This document shows positions 1 to 23,300 of a DNA stretch of 64,000 nucleotides, in pieces. The position numbers were made by a program, and so were the translations under genes. How positions within the stretch are numbered: the stretch's first letter is position 1; each line of letters starts with the position of its first letter. The stretch spans positions 1,869,475-1,933,474 of the forward strand of contig CAUJGJ010000161.1 in NCBI GenBank assembly GCA_963170055.1, written 5' to 3'. The notes below the pieces were generated by a model that was not told the DNA's origin, made no database searches, and saw only the letters and a list, made by a program, of their open reading frames with translations. The DNA is from Halisarca cf. caerulea. Its lineage: Eukaryota; Porifera; Demospongiae; Chondrillida; Halisarcidae.

Positions 1-1
1 A

Positions 2-220
2 TTATAGAGAATTTGAAGTTTCACATCTGTTATTTTTAGGGGAGTTTGATCTAAGAGGTCCCACTGTGGGAGCATACGCCATGCACACTGTGACACTTAT
101 ACTGCAAATAACTCCTGTGAGACAAAGTGCCACACCGATTACTAATTTAAAAAATCTCTTGCATGTGCCTTGGTTTTGCTGCAGTCTAACTAGTTGATCT
201 AGTGAAAGCAAGATTTGAAG
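2..220 (-). CDS. Possible terminal exon with a membrane segment (partial, unassigned)
   Basis: On the minus strand a TTTCACTAG acceptor near 220 is followed by an open frame ending in TAA at 4-2. The encoded stretch has a basic flank (CKRFFK) and then about 20 hydrophobic residues (LVIGVALCLTGVICSISVTV), which look like a single transmembrane helix followed by a short polar tail. A second minus-strand stretch near 656-571 begins MRKICTLLIVLPLLAMVLL and resembles a signal peptide. However, its best donor leaves phase 2 while the 220 acceptor needs phase 1, so I could not join the two. I recognise no family. This may be the 3' end of a small membrane-protein gene or a chance open frame. Confidence 0.25.
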   Translation of the reverse strand, partial: LQILLSLDQLVRLQQNQGTCKRFFKLVIGVALCLTGVICSISVTVCMAYAPTVGPLRSNSPKNNRCETSNSL

Positions 221-2699
221 GGAGAGAACACAATAATTAAGAAAACAAGAGATGACCAATATGCTGAAATTTTAACTACATGCACCTTTCATGGTGTGTG
301 ATATAATTGAGGCAGCAATATTCCTCTGTTATATATTATGAATGCCATTGGTATATCTGTGTTATATGTTGCATTGTACTTCTTTGCATAAACAATCTGA
401 TGTAATCATACCAAGCTCATATCTTGCATACATTCATTGAGACACATGTATGCATGTCAATATAAAAAACAACAGAAAATTGCATCGATCTAATATTGCA
501 CTAATGCATATTACACACCTGTTGGTTGGTTAGAATCACCATTCTCATCATTAACAGTATGGGTTGTTTTACTTGGATAGGCATTCATAATCTCCATGCA
601 ACAGGACCATAGCAAGCAATGGAAGAACTATTAGAAGAGTGCAGATCTTCCGCATTTTGATATTCAGTACAAGTGTTTGCTGCTGATGCTCAGCTATAAT
701 ATGTCCGGATTGTTTGTGCAGGTATACGTATATATACTCTGAAGGAGACTATGGAGGTGTTCAGGACTTTTGAATGATCCACTATATTGCCAACGAGATC
801 AGAATACCACAATAAGGTGAAGCACAGATGTAATACATAATGTACAAGGTCATGCCTGTCTGCTGTACCTATGTTTTCCGGGATCATGCAGCTACCCTGC
901 ATATAAGCCTAGAAGTTACTCCTACTCAGAACAAGTAGAAAGGTACATTGTTGGTCACTGCTAATGAAAAGTCAGGAAGTTCATAGATCTGATTGGAAAA
1001 TGTCAAATGCATCCCTAAATTAAACCATTTACTACTTTTTGATTTGATGATTGAATTAGCAACTATGTACCATAAACTATACTATGATTGAACCCAACTG
1101 TGCAAAATTCAATTATTCATACTATTAGACAGCCCAGAAATGGTTCCCAAATAGTATCAAAGGAAGAGGGGCAAAATCAATCACTATTTGGGCATGGTGC
1201 CCGCCCTAGCTCAACCCTTAAATGCCTTGAGTGTCTAAGCCAGAACATGCCTTGAGATCATTAATGTCATAAGATTAGTACATGCAGGCTGGTTTAAGGA
1301 ATATCCATTTTGAAATCATATCAACTAATTGAGTCTTTCATAACCATTAGTGAGACAAGAGATGAGTGCATGTGACCCTTTCCTGCATGGGCATTATAGT
1401 AGATTTCATTTCAGTTATAACTCTCCAATATCAATTACAGTAATCATAGGAGCACTGCCAAACTAAAGATGAACTATAGCTATAACAGACACCTCGCTCA
1501 CACTGCTGCTGCCAAACAACAGAATCAGAGCTATAGATGCATTTACTAACTCTCCTTATTCATGTCATATTACATGGCACTACTGTGTGATGCTATACTA
1601 CAATGTAACATGCCATTGCATGGGTATAAAATACTGTTGGATGAATTAAGTCATGCAATCAGAAGTATAATATAAGAAAGCCAGCATCATAGATATGCAT
1701 GACATTGTACATATGCAAAATATAATGTCAGACTCTATGCTTGCATGCTGTAGACTGCATGAGTATTCATCTTCTCCAATTCAATGGATAGGTACAGTAA
1801 TAACTGTATATACACGTATATATAATGCTATCCCTTCAATGCATGGATTAAATTATCGTGCTTCCTGCAAAAACTTATAGTAGTGCTAAATCTGCATGGT
1901 CATAATCAATGATGCATGTCTTCTTTGAATTTATGGTAAAATGAATAAATTTAAACTGCACCTGTATGGCATTACAATAACACCATGTGAGGTAACATCT
2001 TCATTCATATCAACACAATATATGACATGTAATTCTTGCACAATGACAGTATTACTATGGTCTGAATCCACAAATAGGTATTATAATAATATAGGAAGCA
2101 AATTTATAGATTCTGAGGTGAAAGTAGCTGTTCATCCATTTAACAAGGCATACCATAACATAGAAAATCCTTGCAGCAAACCTTAGGCTTGTGTTTGCAT
2201 TCTATTGAATGTTAACTGAAACCAACTGTGAGTGACTTGCAATCAAGCACTCAACGTGGCTTCTGAAATACCCACATTACTTTGGGTAGAAGAAATCAAT
2301 GTACTCCACCTAGCAATTCAGTCATATTGAAAATGCCAATCACTGTATACCTATGCCATTGCACTTTGGGATGGATATGAACACTAGTAAATATACCGCA
2401 TGGTTAAGATTGAAAATGGTGCCAAACCATCAAGTTCAAATTATAAGCCATACATATAAATTACTACAAAGGTCAGGAAAGAAAACGTGTCCACTAAGCA
2501 TAGGTCACAAGTACGATCTCCATATTACTGGTGGATTAAGACGAAGTGCTAGCTGTGTACATGCACTGGCCATATTGGAATTCACTGCATGTCTAATGAA
2601 AAAACATCAAGGAATATGCTTACAGAGCGTGTAAGTGGACAACTAAAATATGCCAGATCTATAACTTTTAGCACACAAGCAGGGTTTTATATAGCTAAA

Positions 2700-2825
2700 G
2701 CAGGGTAGCCGGGTGGTACCACCCTGCTTTCATTTTCCCCACCCTGCTTTTATTCTCCCCATGTACCCTGTTTTCAGTCTCCCCACCCTGCTTTCATTCT
2801 CTCCTCCTTGCTTTCATTCTTGTAT
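2700..2825. repeat. Imperfect direct repeat of about 20 bp
   Basis: The motif CCACCCTGCTTTCATTCTCC recurs about five times with small changes (TTTT for CATT, loss of a few bases). The first copies are preceded by a GGTACC palindrome. It is probably a decayed minisatellite or part of a dispersed element. Confidence 0.6.
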
Positions 2826-2984
2826 GAGATCATAGGGATAATAAGTACAGGAACAGAAATCCATCACTTTTATGCATGGATTAGTTAATTTACTTTACAT
2901 TGAGTCAGACTAGAATGAAAAAAGATGTGGAAGATTATGACCATAATTCATCATACTGCAATCACTGACTTATGCTATACCTCT

Positions 2985-3005
2985 CCCCCCCCCCCCCCCC
3001 CCCCC
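2985..3005. repeat. Poly-C tract
   Basis: An uninterrupted run of C of about 21 bases. A comparable C-tract occurs at 52904-52924. Both are G-quadruplex/i-motif-prone and length-variable, so exact lengths in the assembly may be unreliable. Confidence 0.9.
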
Positions 3006-5080
3006 TGCTATGGAAAAATTCTGGCTAGAACACTGACAAGTCAACGCTGATATAATTCAATCCCAAAATTGAATTGTTTCAATGATTATCGCATATATAT
3101 ATATTATACTCCACAATGATACAAGAACTTCGAAAGTCTATCACTATAGTTACTGTAATCCCCTATAATTTTCTGCTATGGAATAATTCTACATACACTA
3201 TGAGAGTTGTGAAGGCTTGGAAAGAAAATACCTTTAGTAGATTGGTCAATTTATGCCTCTTTGTGCATGAAGCACTTCAGGTCAACTTAAGCCACTTGAA
3301 ATTATGGTCAAACAGCTCTAGCTGTTCGTGTTCATAATGAAATAATTATATCAAGCATAGTATCATATAGCTGACACCCTTATGCAGCCCTGCATCTCAC
3401 AAACACGTAACCAGGCAGCTGTGGATGTCCATGCTATAGCTATATGTGAGTTCTGAATACCCTGGTCTGTTCAATAATGAGGGGATACTAGACATACGTA
3501 CAAGCTCACACTTAAGATAGCTCGACTGAATGTCACACAGAATTAGAAGGAGAGAGTAACCTCTATAGTAAAGTAGTAACATGTGTTAGAAAACACAGCA
3601 ACTACAAATTATATATTAAGTCTACATTGCATGAATGAAAATACCACAACGTATCATGATGCAATGCTGTGATAAATCACTACGATCGGCAGGGTATCAG
3701 GGGATCTTATTTAAACTGGGGAGGCCAATAGCCAGAGGCTACTATAAAGGCACCCAGTAGCAGTAAATATTATACAATTTATGTATATACGTGCATTCCA
3801 GTTTAAATTGATATTAAGAGAGACATGTGTACACTTTCCAATATCTCTTCTGATTCACTAGTTTCCCGGCTTGGCAAACATCTGATGCCATTGGGCAACC
3901 TACAGCATGTTGGCATTAGTTGGCTCTATGTCATTATCTACAGGAAACAGACTGGGTAACAATCTGCACATGCTGGGAAATGGTGTTTTGATGAAGAACT
4001 GGAATGAAAATAGACTCTAATCAATACAAGTATAATTATTAATTGAATTCTAGCCAAATGGACCTTGTGTTCACACTTGATTAACCCCATAGCAGGTAGT
4101 AACTCAACTAGCTCAGTATGGTTTCTGAAGCAGCTGTAACAGCAGTAGTAGGGTGGCTTCTAGTCTCAGAACCAAGCCCACTTCTTGTGATGTGTCCTGA
4201 TATCATCAATGCCCTCTTGCAGGAAGTGTGTCATCATAATAGTATTATATTATTATTATGACATCATGCTTGAGAAGATAGGGACTCTGCTGGGTTTCCA
4301 GACTATAGGTGACTTCCTGTGGAGCCCACTCATTCCAGTCTTAGAAGATGGCGTACTGCACCTGCAGTATGCCTCTGATGTAGGTTTAGTAGTTTTTCTA
4401 ATAACTGAGGGGGAAGGCACAAAGACCTAGGAGGATGATTCAGCCTCCATTTGCAATTTTTACTCAAACCATGAATTGAAAATTAAAAAATGGGCGGGTT
4501 GCAGTGCAAAAGACATTAAGTGAAATCAGAATGTTACTTGAAATAAATAATATTATTATTGCTGCTCAAGACACGTGATTTCAACTAACTTACGCAAAAT
4601 TAACGTAACGCTTAGACTATACAGTAATTGTAAACAAGATGACACAAAATCGCAGTATAGCATCTATTCGTGTTCCAGATGCAAAGACGAGCGTCTGGGA
4701 AAGATCATTTGGCTAGTACAGAAAACGTTTTAGTGCATGTGTTATTCATACGAGAATAAAAAAGAAACAGTCATTGGTGACTCACAACGTCCTTATGTAT
4801 TCAGGCTGTGAAGCCCATTAATTTTGTGGATTTAACGAAATATGACAGGTGAACCTTGATCATCAAATCCAACATTAATAATGGAGCCATACTCCAAGAA
4901 CTCCCCGTATCAACCGGACGAGCAAGTCAAAGTTAATTCCCATTTCGTGGCCGCCATTTTTACAGTCACCGATGGCGCGGCCTTCGCACGAGACGCTAAC
5001 TTTAGCGCGACTAATTTCAATTGCGGTTGGCTGGAAGACGTACATTTCACTGATTCCTTTCTTGCATAAAAGTACGGTGA

Positions 5081-15703
<10,623 letters not shown>

Positions 15704-15810
15704 ACACTATTATATTGAATAGTATTAATATTGTATACAATGAACAAAATTAATGCACAATTATACAATCATTACGTATAGGCAGTGTTCCAGCACGCAG
15801 TCAATTCTAA

Positions 15811-15988
15811 TACAGTGAAACTTGGTTACAAAGTCACTGTTTACAACATCAACCTCTCTACAACAACGCACATGGCAGGAATGGATTCAATGGTCTCTGT
15901 ACTAAATGTCCTGGTTACAGCAACAACTTGGTTATAACAGCACATTTTAGTGGCACCAAGGGTGTTGTTGTAAACAAGTTTGACTGTA
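15811..15988 (+). mobile_element. MITE, copy A of an inverted pair
   Basis: It starts TACAGTGAAACTTGGTTACA and ends AACAAGTTTGACTGTA, so the ends are inverted repeats beginning TACAGT. The interior is rich in GTTGTTGTAA and GTTATAACAGC. The TA at each end fits TA target duplication, and the CAGTNAAAC end resembles pogo/Tigger-type transposon termini (family knowledge). No transposase is encoded. Confidence 0.75.
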
Positions 15989-16070
15989 TTAATATATTTA
16001 ACTTATAAGTCTTAGAATTTAATATTTCGGTTATAATAATATTGTTATGCATGATACATTTACAGTCAAA

Positions 16071-16238
16071 CTGGTTTACAACAACACCCTTGGTGCCACT
16101 AAAATGTGCTGTTATAACCAAGTTGTTGTTGTAACCAGGACATTTAGTACAGAGACCATTGAATCTGTTCCTGCCATGTGTGTTGTTGTAAAGAGGTTGA
16201 TGTTGTAAACAGTGACTTTCTAACCAAGTTTGACTGTA
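16071..16238 (-). mobile_element. MITE, copy B of the inverted pair
   Basis: This is near-perfectly the reverse complement of 15811-15988 (TACAGTCAAACTGGTTTACA at its left, AACCAAGTTTGACTGTA at its right). About 80 bp separate the copies. The two could pair into a long hairpin in single-stranded DNA or RNA. Confidence 0.75.
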
Positions 16239-16399
16239 TATATTGTGCATTGTAGATAATAATTTGTTTGACACTTTCACTAGCTAGTTCACCTTCAAAT
16301 GGTAATAATAAGATGTATGTGCATGTGTATATATGTGTGTGCATGACATTGTGTATATATGTGTGTGCATGTATGTGTGCATATGTGTGTGTGTGTGCA

Positions 16400-16780
<381 letters not shown>

Positions 16781-16789
16781 GTGAACTTC

Positions 16790-17500
16790 AAATATTATAT
16801 ATACTCCAAAACTGAGTATACAAAAGTGAAGGAGCCTAGTAAGTCTATTTATGTCAACATTGATGGCATACCATGGCAAATACTACAAAATAGACTGCAT
16901 GTCAATGGCTCTAGCTAAAACAGAAGAAATAGTACACATACACTATCTACTTGTCAATATTGTACCATAAACTTAAATATATGACCCATATTATAGTACT
17001 TTACGTTATATTATGTTACACAAAAAGTTCAATCAGTAATTGTTATGTTAATTGTGCCTCAAGTAGATTCTGAATGACTCTCTGATGCCTGTGGTGGTAA
17101 TCAGAACCAAAAGTTGTTGGATATAGCTCTTGGGGGCATTTAACCAATTGTGTAAGGCAGGCCTTGGGCTGTTTAATTATATAAGTCGATAATCCCTCTA
17201 TATTAACCCGCATTGCATGGAGATGACAGGAGTATATATAGCCAGATGTCTGGTAATGGTCTCAGCCAGCTTGATGTACTTCCTTGTCTTCTGAGCAGAT
17301 CGAGGCTGCTGAAATGTTGGTGTCATAATACACAGTTAGCTCAAATAGGAAGACTTCTGAAAGGCTACGGTTCCAAGCAGTGATGTCAGGCTTGTAATCC
17401 AGTAAGCTATAAGGATGCCTATAGTGTATAGTCTTTGTTCGATAAATCAGCTGTCATCCTTACTTCAGTTGATAGGTGTACTTGAAGGAAATCAACAATC
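16790..17500. other. No gene seen
   Basis: AT-rich sequence between the GT/CA tract and the decayed retroelement. Some of it (17040-17500) may be the decayed 3' end of that element, read on the minus strand, but I can support no motif. Confidence 0.4.
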
Positions 17501-17502
17501 AA

Positions 17503-17605
17503 CTGTAGAATAATATCATGTCAATCGACTGTAGAATAATATCATGTCAATCAACTGTAGAATAATATCATGTCAATCAACTGTAGAATACGATCATGCC
17601 ATTGG
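17503..17605. repeat. 26-bp tandem repeat, about four copies
   Basis: CTGTAGAATAATATCATGTC begins at 17503, 17529, 17555 and 17581, giving a 26-bp period. The fourth copy has diverged (ATACGATCATGCC) and leads into the C-terminal fragment of the minus-strand retroelement, so the array probably arose by expansion of element sequence. Confidence 0.9.
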
Positions 17606-19682
17606 TTGTATCTCTGTTGCTCTAAAGCAGTGGGGCAGCTGTTGAGGATATGTCGGAGAGATTGTAGCTGACCACATGGTGGACAACTACTGGATCGGAC
17701 CTTTAATTCCCCATTTGTGTAGGTTTTGATTATGAGGCAGGCAGTCAACCATGGCATTCAGCAAGAATTTGAAGAGCATGTCAGGTAGACTGGACAGTGC
17801 AAGGGACCAGATATCAAAGGTATATACCCATCTCAAGTCTGAAGCATTCACCCTGCACTTGGGGGGACTGCAGATGGGTCAACTGCTAGCTCAAAATTGT
17901 CAGAATGAACTATACCTTGTCAGTGGATTGGTGCTTCAGCTGCTGCCTGGACAAACCTGGGCTTGATTGAAGTATGTTCACAACTTCCAAGGCTGGCAGA
18001 AAAGCTCGATCAACCTGCAGTAGACCGTTCTTGTTCTAACATTCCTGAAGAACTGAAGCGAACTGTAGCATCGGTGGAGGTCAGAAGTTTTGCCATGTGT
18101 GACACATGAAACTTCTTGAAGGTACAGTTAAATATAGCTGGTAGCTGCAGTCCTCCATCTTCTTTGCTCAGGTGCAGGATTAATTAGCACAGGCCACTCC
18201 AATTCTTCAGGAAGGATGTGGCAAGAGGATCCGGATCCAAGTGGCACTCAACCCAAGTGTTGGGGAGCTAAATAACCATTATAGATCCCAAAGTAATCTT
18301 GGGCAGATACCTACTTCATATAGTTTTAGCTTCTGCCATTGCACTTGTCAATTAGATGTTGTCATTGATGATCATCAATAAGTGTACCTGAAAGTGGCAT
18401 ACCCATGCAGGAATTTGATAATTTCATTCCCCACGTGCACAGGTGCATGGTACTCGAAGGGATCGAGTCGAGATAAAGACAGGAGAGACAGGTTTACCTT
18501 GGACTAAGGCAAAGGATCTACACTTAGGTACTTTTAAGTTAGCTTTCATTCTTGCCCAACATAACCATTTTGAATCAGTAAATATATAGCCTAAGTGGCC
18601 GTAATGATTGCAGATGTAATCGACAAAAAGGTTATTATAGCTACCGGATTGAATTAATAATAACTGAAAGAGGGTCACCCTGGAAGATATACCGATGTTG
18701 ATCGATGGCAATTTTTCCAGTTGACAAGCTCCTGCAGCTGATAATGACGGAAAAGTTGGAATAAAAGCTTTCAATCACATTAATGAAGACAGATGGTAAG
18801 TGGTAGTGACAGAGTGCAAACAAGATAAGTTTATGATCAATGCTGCCAAATACATAGGCCAGGTCTATCCAACAAATTGTGATGCTATATATGTTGTTGA
18901 GATTTTGTTTCTTTTATAAATTAATTGACCATGACAACTTCATTTGATGTGCAAGATAGCCAGATATGCTGTTAATAAATGCTTTCTGGATTGAAGTATT
19001 AAGGTAGTTATTTGCACCCATGGCCATTTATGATAATAGCTCCTTTTCAGAATCGAATTGAATACTCTGCTCATACAATTGCAAGATGTTAGGACTATGG
19101 TTCGGAAGCTGCTAAGATTGTGGGAATCCTTAAGTGATAGCAGCTGGTTTACCGAGTGAACGTGTGCCACCGATTTTCCAAGCATTTGGAATCGATGACT
19201 GGTAAAGGCATTTGTTGAAGATATAATTCTCGAAATTGGAAACACAGATGGACATTTTTTAGATATCTAATATAAGAAATTTGACCAAAGGACAAGGAGC
19301 AGAGCCACTACGTGATTTCTATATTTGGAACTCAATTTCTTCGATGCTAATAGATTATACATCAAAGGGATGCCTGGGATTAAATTGATCTGACATCTAT
19401 GATGGCGTAGAGATGGGTTCGCAAGTGGCAGAAGAATTATGTTTCACTGAAGAATGCTGTGGCCTCCTTGACAGAGCAAGATGGGGGGATAGACATATGT
19501 TCATTGTCATTGAAAAGCTTCTTTGCAAATAACCATTGGTCCTTGTGATAGTTCTGTCTTTCCTTTTGAAGTCTGTCTTTGATGTCCAAAGATTCCGTTG
19601 TCTTGCACAAGGAGTTGTGCTTTCTAACTAGTCGGTGGTATTCAGTTGCTAAACGCACAATTAACTTCCTCCTTGGGTTTGA
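17551..19682 (-). pseudogene. Decayed non-LTR-type retrotransposon (reverse transcriptase)
   Basis: Minus-strand fragments in several frames line up as one broken polyprotein. At 19682-19437 is an N-terminal part (DRLQKERQNYHKDQWLFAKK, then CSVKEATAFFSET). At about 18870-18630 are reverse-transcriptase pieces (SIDHKL, FALCHYHLPS, then IFQGDPLSVI, which occupies the position where related elements have a QG-x-PLSP motif). At 17757-17551 is a C-terminal tail (CPPCGQLQSLRHILNSCPTA, then QRYNQWHDRIL) of the cysteine/histidine type that follows RT in many animal retroelements. Frameshifts and stops separate the pieces, so it cannot encode an active enzyme. The family assignment is inferred from motif memory; the exact clade is unknown. 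Confidence 0.7.
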
Positions 19683-19683
19683 T

Positions 19684-19730
<47 letters not shown>

Positions 19731-19966
19731 AGCATGAATCACGGTGTACAAATTGCTAGCTATTATATATACGCAGACATATGCGTACGTGTACAACCTC
19801 AAGGTCACAACAAAACTACAATGGGATCTGAAAATCCACAATGCAACACACCCCCTAAACACACAAATACGTATGTACATATGCCGACACATGTGCATGC
19901 ACACACATGCATGTCCACGCACACACACACATTTACACATATGTACATGCACGCACACATGCAAGC

Positions 19967-20050
<84 letters not shown>
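19683..20050. repeat. Two (CA)n microsatellites flanking a CA-rich spacer
   Basis: Pure CA runs at 19684-19726 and 19969-20049 flank 240 bases of looser CACACATGCA-type sequence. Open frames crossing this region are repeat artefacts, although the 19682 edge coincides with the N-terminal fragment of the decayed retroelement. Confidence 0.9.
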
Positions 20051-20051
<1 letters not shown>

Positions 20052-20378
20052 CATTTCAAAGAACTCCATTCAATCTGACAAATTAGCATTAAAAAATAAT
20101 ATTTTTCCTCAGTTGAAGAGCTTCATGACACCGGTCCTGTGGTTTACGGAGCAAGTATCCACGAGTTTACGCGTCGTCGTCAAAAATTGTGGTTTACCTA
20201 TAATAACTAGACTCGATTTTATTAAAACAGAAAGGAATCTTTCAAGAATATAGCAACGTACTGAACTCAATTTATACGATTTCGCCAGGAACTCTGCATC
20301 AGATTCTGTAAGGACGCGATTCTGCATGCCTGCTACTGGCTTCGTGATCAACACAGTGACTGTACCTCAGTATCCGCA

Positions 20379-23300
20379 ATGGAGAGCAACGCGGACAAAC
20401 GTAACAAACTAACGGTGCCCCTAGCTGAAGGTGAGGATGGAGGAAGTAGTGTCTTCACCGAATGTAGGAGTAGAACCAGCAGCCACGCGTCCAGAATTAG
20501 TATCAACTCTACGGAACAGATAGTGCAGGAGCGCTATCCTCTCTATACTACAGAAGGCAAGCTGTGCCGTGTCGTCCGCGTATATAGCAGTTACTGTACA
20601 CCCGTTCGCATAAGTCTATATCCTTGGACCACTATATACTAGAGAGAAGTATATCCTGTAAATCAATGTCAGTCTACTTAACTGGGCTTTACATACAGTT
20701 TTGAGACTTGAGTACACAATGCTACACCCAATATATGCGTAATAAGTTGAACTTACTGGTCTAAGACTATTATAATAAGTAATACCATAGATACAATGGT
20801 AAAATATAAGTACTGTAATGTAAGATTATAGTCAGTCTACCGGCCTAGACCTCTCTGCATGTATGTTGTTTGAATCCTATATCGTCTAAGATAACAACTT
20901 TTGCGAAGCCATAGCCTGACAGTACGTGTTAGTTTTTCTCACCAGTCCCAAAGTGCCCAGCTTATTGTCTTGCATTGTGCACATGGTATTTCCTCCCTCA
21001 CTCTGATATTGAGCTAGACCAGATGAAAGATACAGTTTTCTTCACATTTCCCATGAATCTATAGGCATGAATCTACGAACTACTCAGATCAATATTTAGT
21101 AAGGGGAAGGCATAGTCTGTTTTATCTAAGTGACAGAAATTGGCCATGGGTGCATGCATGGGGTGGGTTAAAGGGGGAACTTGCTGCATGTAGGCATTAT
21201 ATAATATCCTTCTACATGAATATATAATAATTATGATAATTTAAAGTTTATTAATTTAATAATATATTTAATCGCTGTCCTATTCTTGTATTTCTACTAT
21301 TATAATAATATTCTTTTGCATTTTTTGTTATCTACTGCTGCATGATCAAATGTAGATGAGATGGTTTCCAAATCAACTTGTGACAAAATTTGCAGGGATC
21401 TTGGGGAATCCATTGTCACTTCCATCCATCTTGATGCTGAAACTGTGGCGATACTCGTTACCCTTCAAGTTGTGAACACTGATGAGGCTATCCAGCTTAG
21501 AAACCTTCTGAAAACTGAAGGAGAGAGGGTTCTTGATTGCCTCTTACCAGCTATAAGGAGAGGTGGCAACAGAGGCTTGGAACGATTCTACCAAGCTTTG
21601 ATGTCCACCAGTGAGGGCAGATTGGGCCATGAACAAATTGCAAGAAATATTAAAAGGAAAGGTAAATTTCATTGTAATTTTTTATAATTTTCATTTTCTT
21701 GTTATCAGTGTAATATTTATTGACATGCAGTTTGTCATTTTAAATTGTATCTGATTGATTCAGTCAATTATTGTCTTTGGTCGTATACCATGATATCCAT
21801 ATAAGACCAAATGAAATTTTGGAGTGGACTTTCAGTCATGATATAAGTAGAGTGGGGGTGGATCATTATTGCCGAAATTGAAATTATAATCAAAGCACGT
21901 GACACTAAAGGGAGTCATTCATAGGGTTTACAGACCTAGGACACAGCCTGAGAGTTGAAGTCCAAAAGAGACAAAAGGTCACAATGTCTATACTATCTCC
22001 ATTCTTCAATAGTGGGACTCTGGCAGGGCCAGAGAGAGGCACTCAACCAGCATACCGTACTAATGCTGCATCAGTATGTGTGTGGAGGTTACTATCAGAA
22101 TGACAGGCCTGGATTGGGTGGTCTTCAGATCTTCAAATTCCTTTTAGGCTTCTAGTATCCTCAGATTTCTCTCTCCCTTCTCCCCCATGTGGACTGTGTA
22201 TGTAGATGTTATATATCATCTTAAGTGTCTAATTGGATAGTATTACTTGCTATTATATAGATCTCTTGAGACATCTCTGCACTTCTCACCGCCACATGGT
22301 TGTTGTATGCCATCTTAAGCTTGATCTGTTTCTTTGATCGCTGGGGCAATCAATATATTACGTACATATATATAATCCAGCATCCTTAAATTTTTGAAGT
22401 TCAGCATATGCATGGTATATAGCTAGATACTGCAGCCATGCAGCTATATATGACCCATGTATAATAACTATGCATTGTTCTTTCACTACTTCTTACCATT
22501 ATTGATGAATGCGCATGGGTCCTGCACAGCTGGCTGGATGTAGCTCTGATCGTCTGTTTACATAACACTTCCTGTTTGGCATTCCCCTGGGGAACTATGC
22601 CTGACTAAGCAAATTTGAGATAACATATAAATATAATATTATAATATTGATTGCATAAATCTAATTAAGACTATATAATATGTACTCACTTCGAATAACA
22701 AAGATCATAGCACTATCACAGCATCTGCAGTATAAATCTAATACAAAGTCTTGATTGTTTTTTGTTTATGTGGTACATGTTTAAAGTACTTAGAATCCCT
22801 AGCAGACAATAGTATAAATGTATCAATTTACTTTATTTGATTGTGATAATGTCAACAGGAATGATATGAACATAAAGCTAGGCAATCTTTGTGGCATCAC
22901 AGCATCCTGCTTTACTGTCCATTTTCACTTGACATGTAACTAATTGACACTAAATTCATTAATTTTCATTTTAATTTATCTATTATAGTTAGAAACTACG
23001 AAGCGAGGTTGAAGCGTGTACAGACAAGGTTACCAATGAGCGTAAGAGAAAGCACTTGTAAGTTACTCAAGTTTTTAGGATCTGATTCAGATACTAAAAT
23101 GGCATACACACTTACGTACGACAATGATCCTGGTGGGTGAGGTAATGCCATGATAATATATAAATTTGAAGTTGATATGCAAATTATATCACCTAAATCA
23201 AGCTACAAACTCAATGCCCCAACACATTCAAACAGAATCAAGCAAAGACATGTATCCACCAGAAGAACCTATCCTATATATTCATAGGAAAGTGAGATAC

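Larger units (their letters stand above)
260..5080. other. Intergenic or intronic DNA with no supported gene
   Basis: The sequence is AT-rich with stop codons in all frames at short intervals. None of the open frames here (the longest about 90 codons, at 2353-2634) shows a recognisable domain or a flanking splice pattern. It contains the pyrimidine-rich repeat at about 2700-2825 and the C-tract at 2985-3005. The last few hundred bases are presumably the promoter and 5' UTR of the secreted mosaic gene that starts at 5081 or 5129, but I see no clear TATA box at a useful distance. Confidence 0.5.

Noticed and set aside
4881..5069. 62-codon frame just before the secreted mosaic gene
   Set aside because: It ends in a stop 12 bases before the gene's ATG, has no splice link and no domain; probably 5' UTR or promoter.
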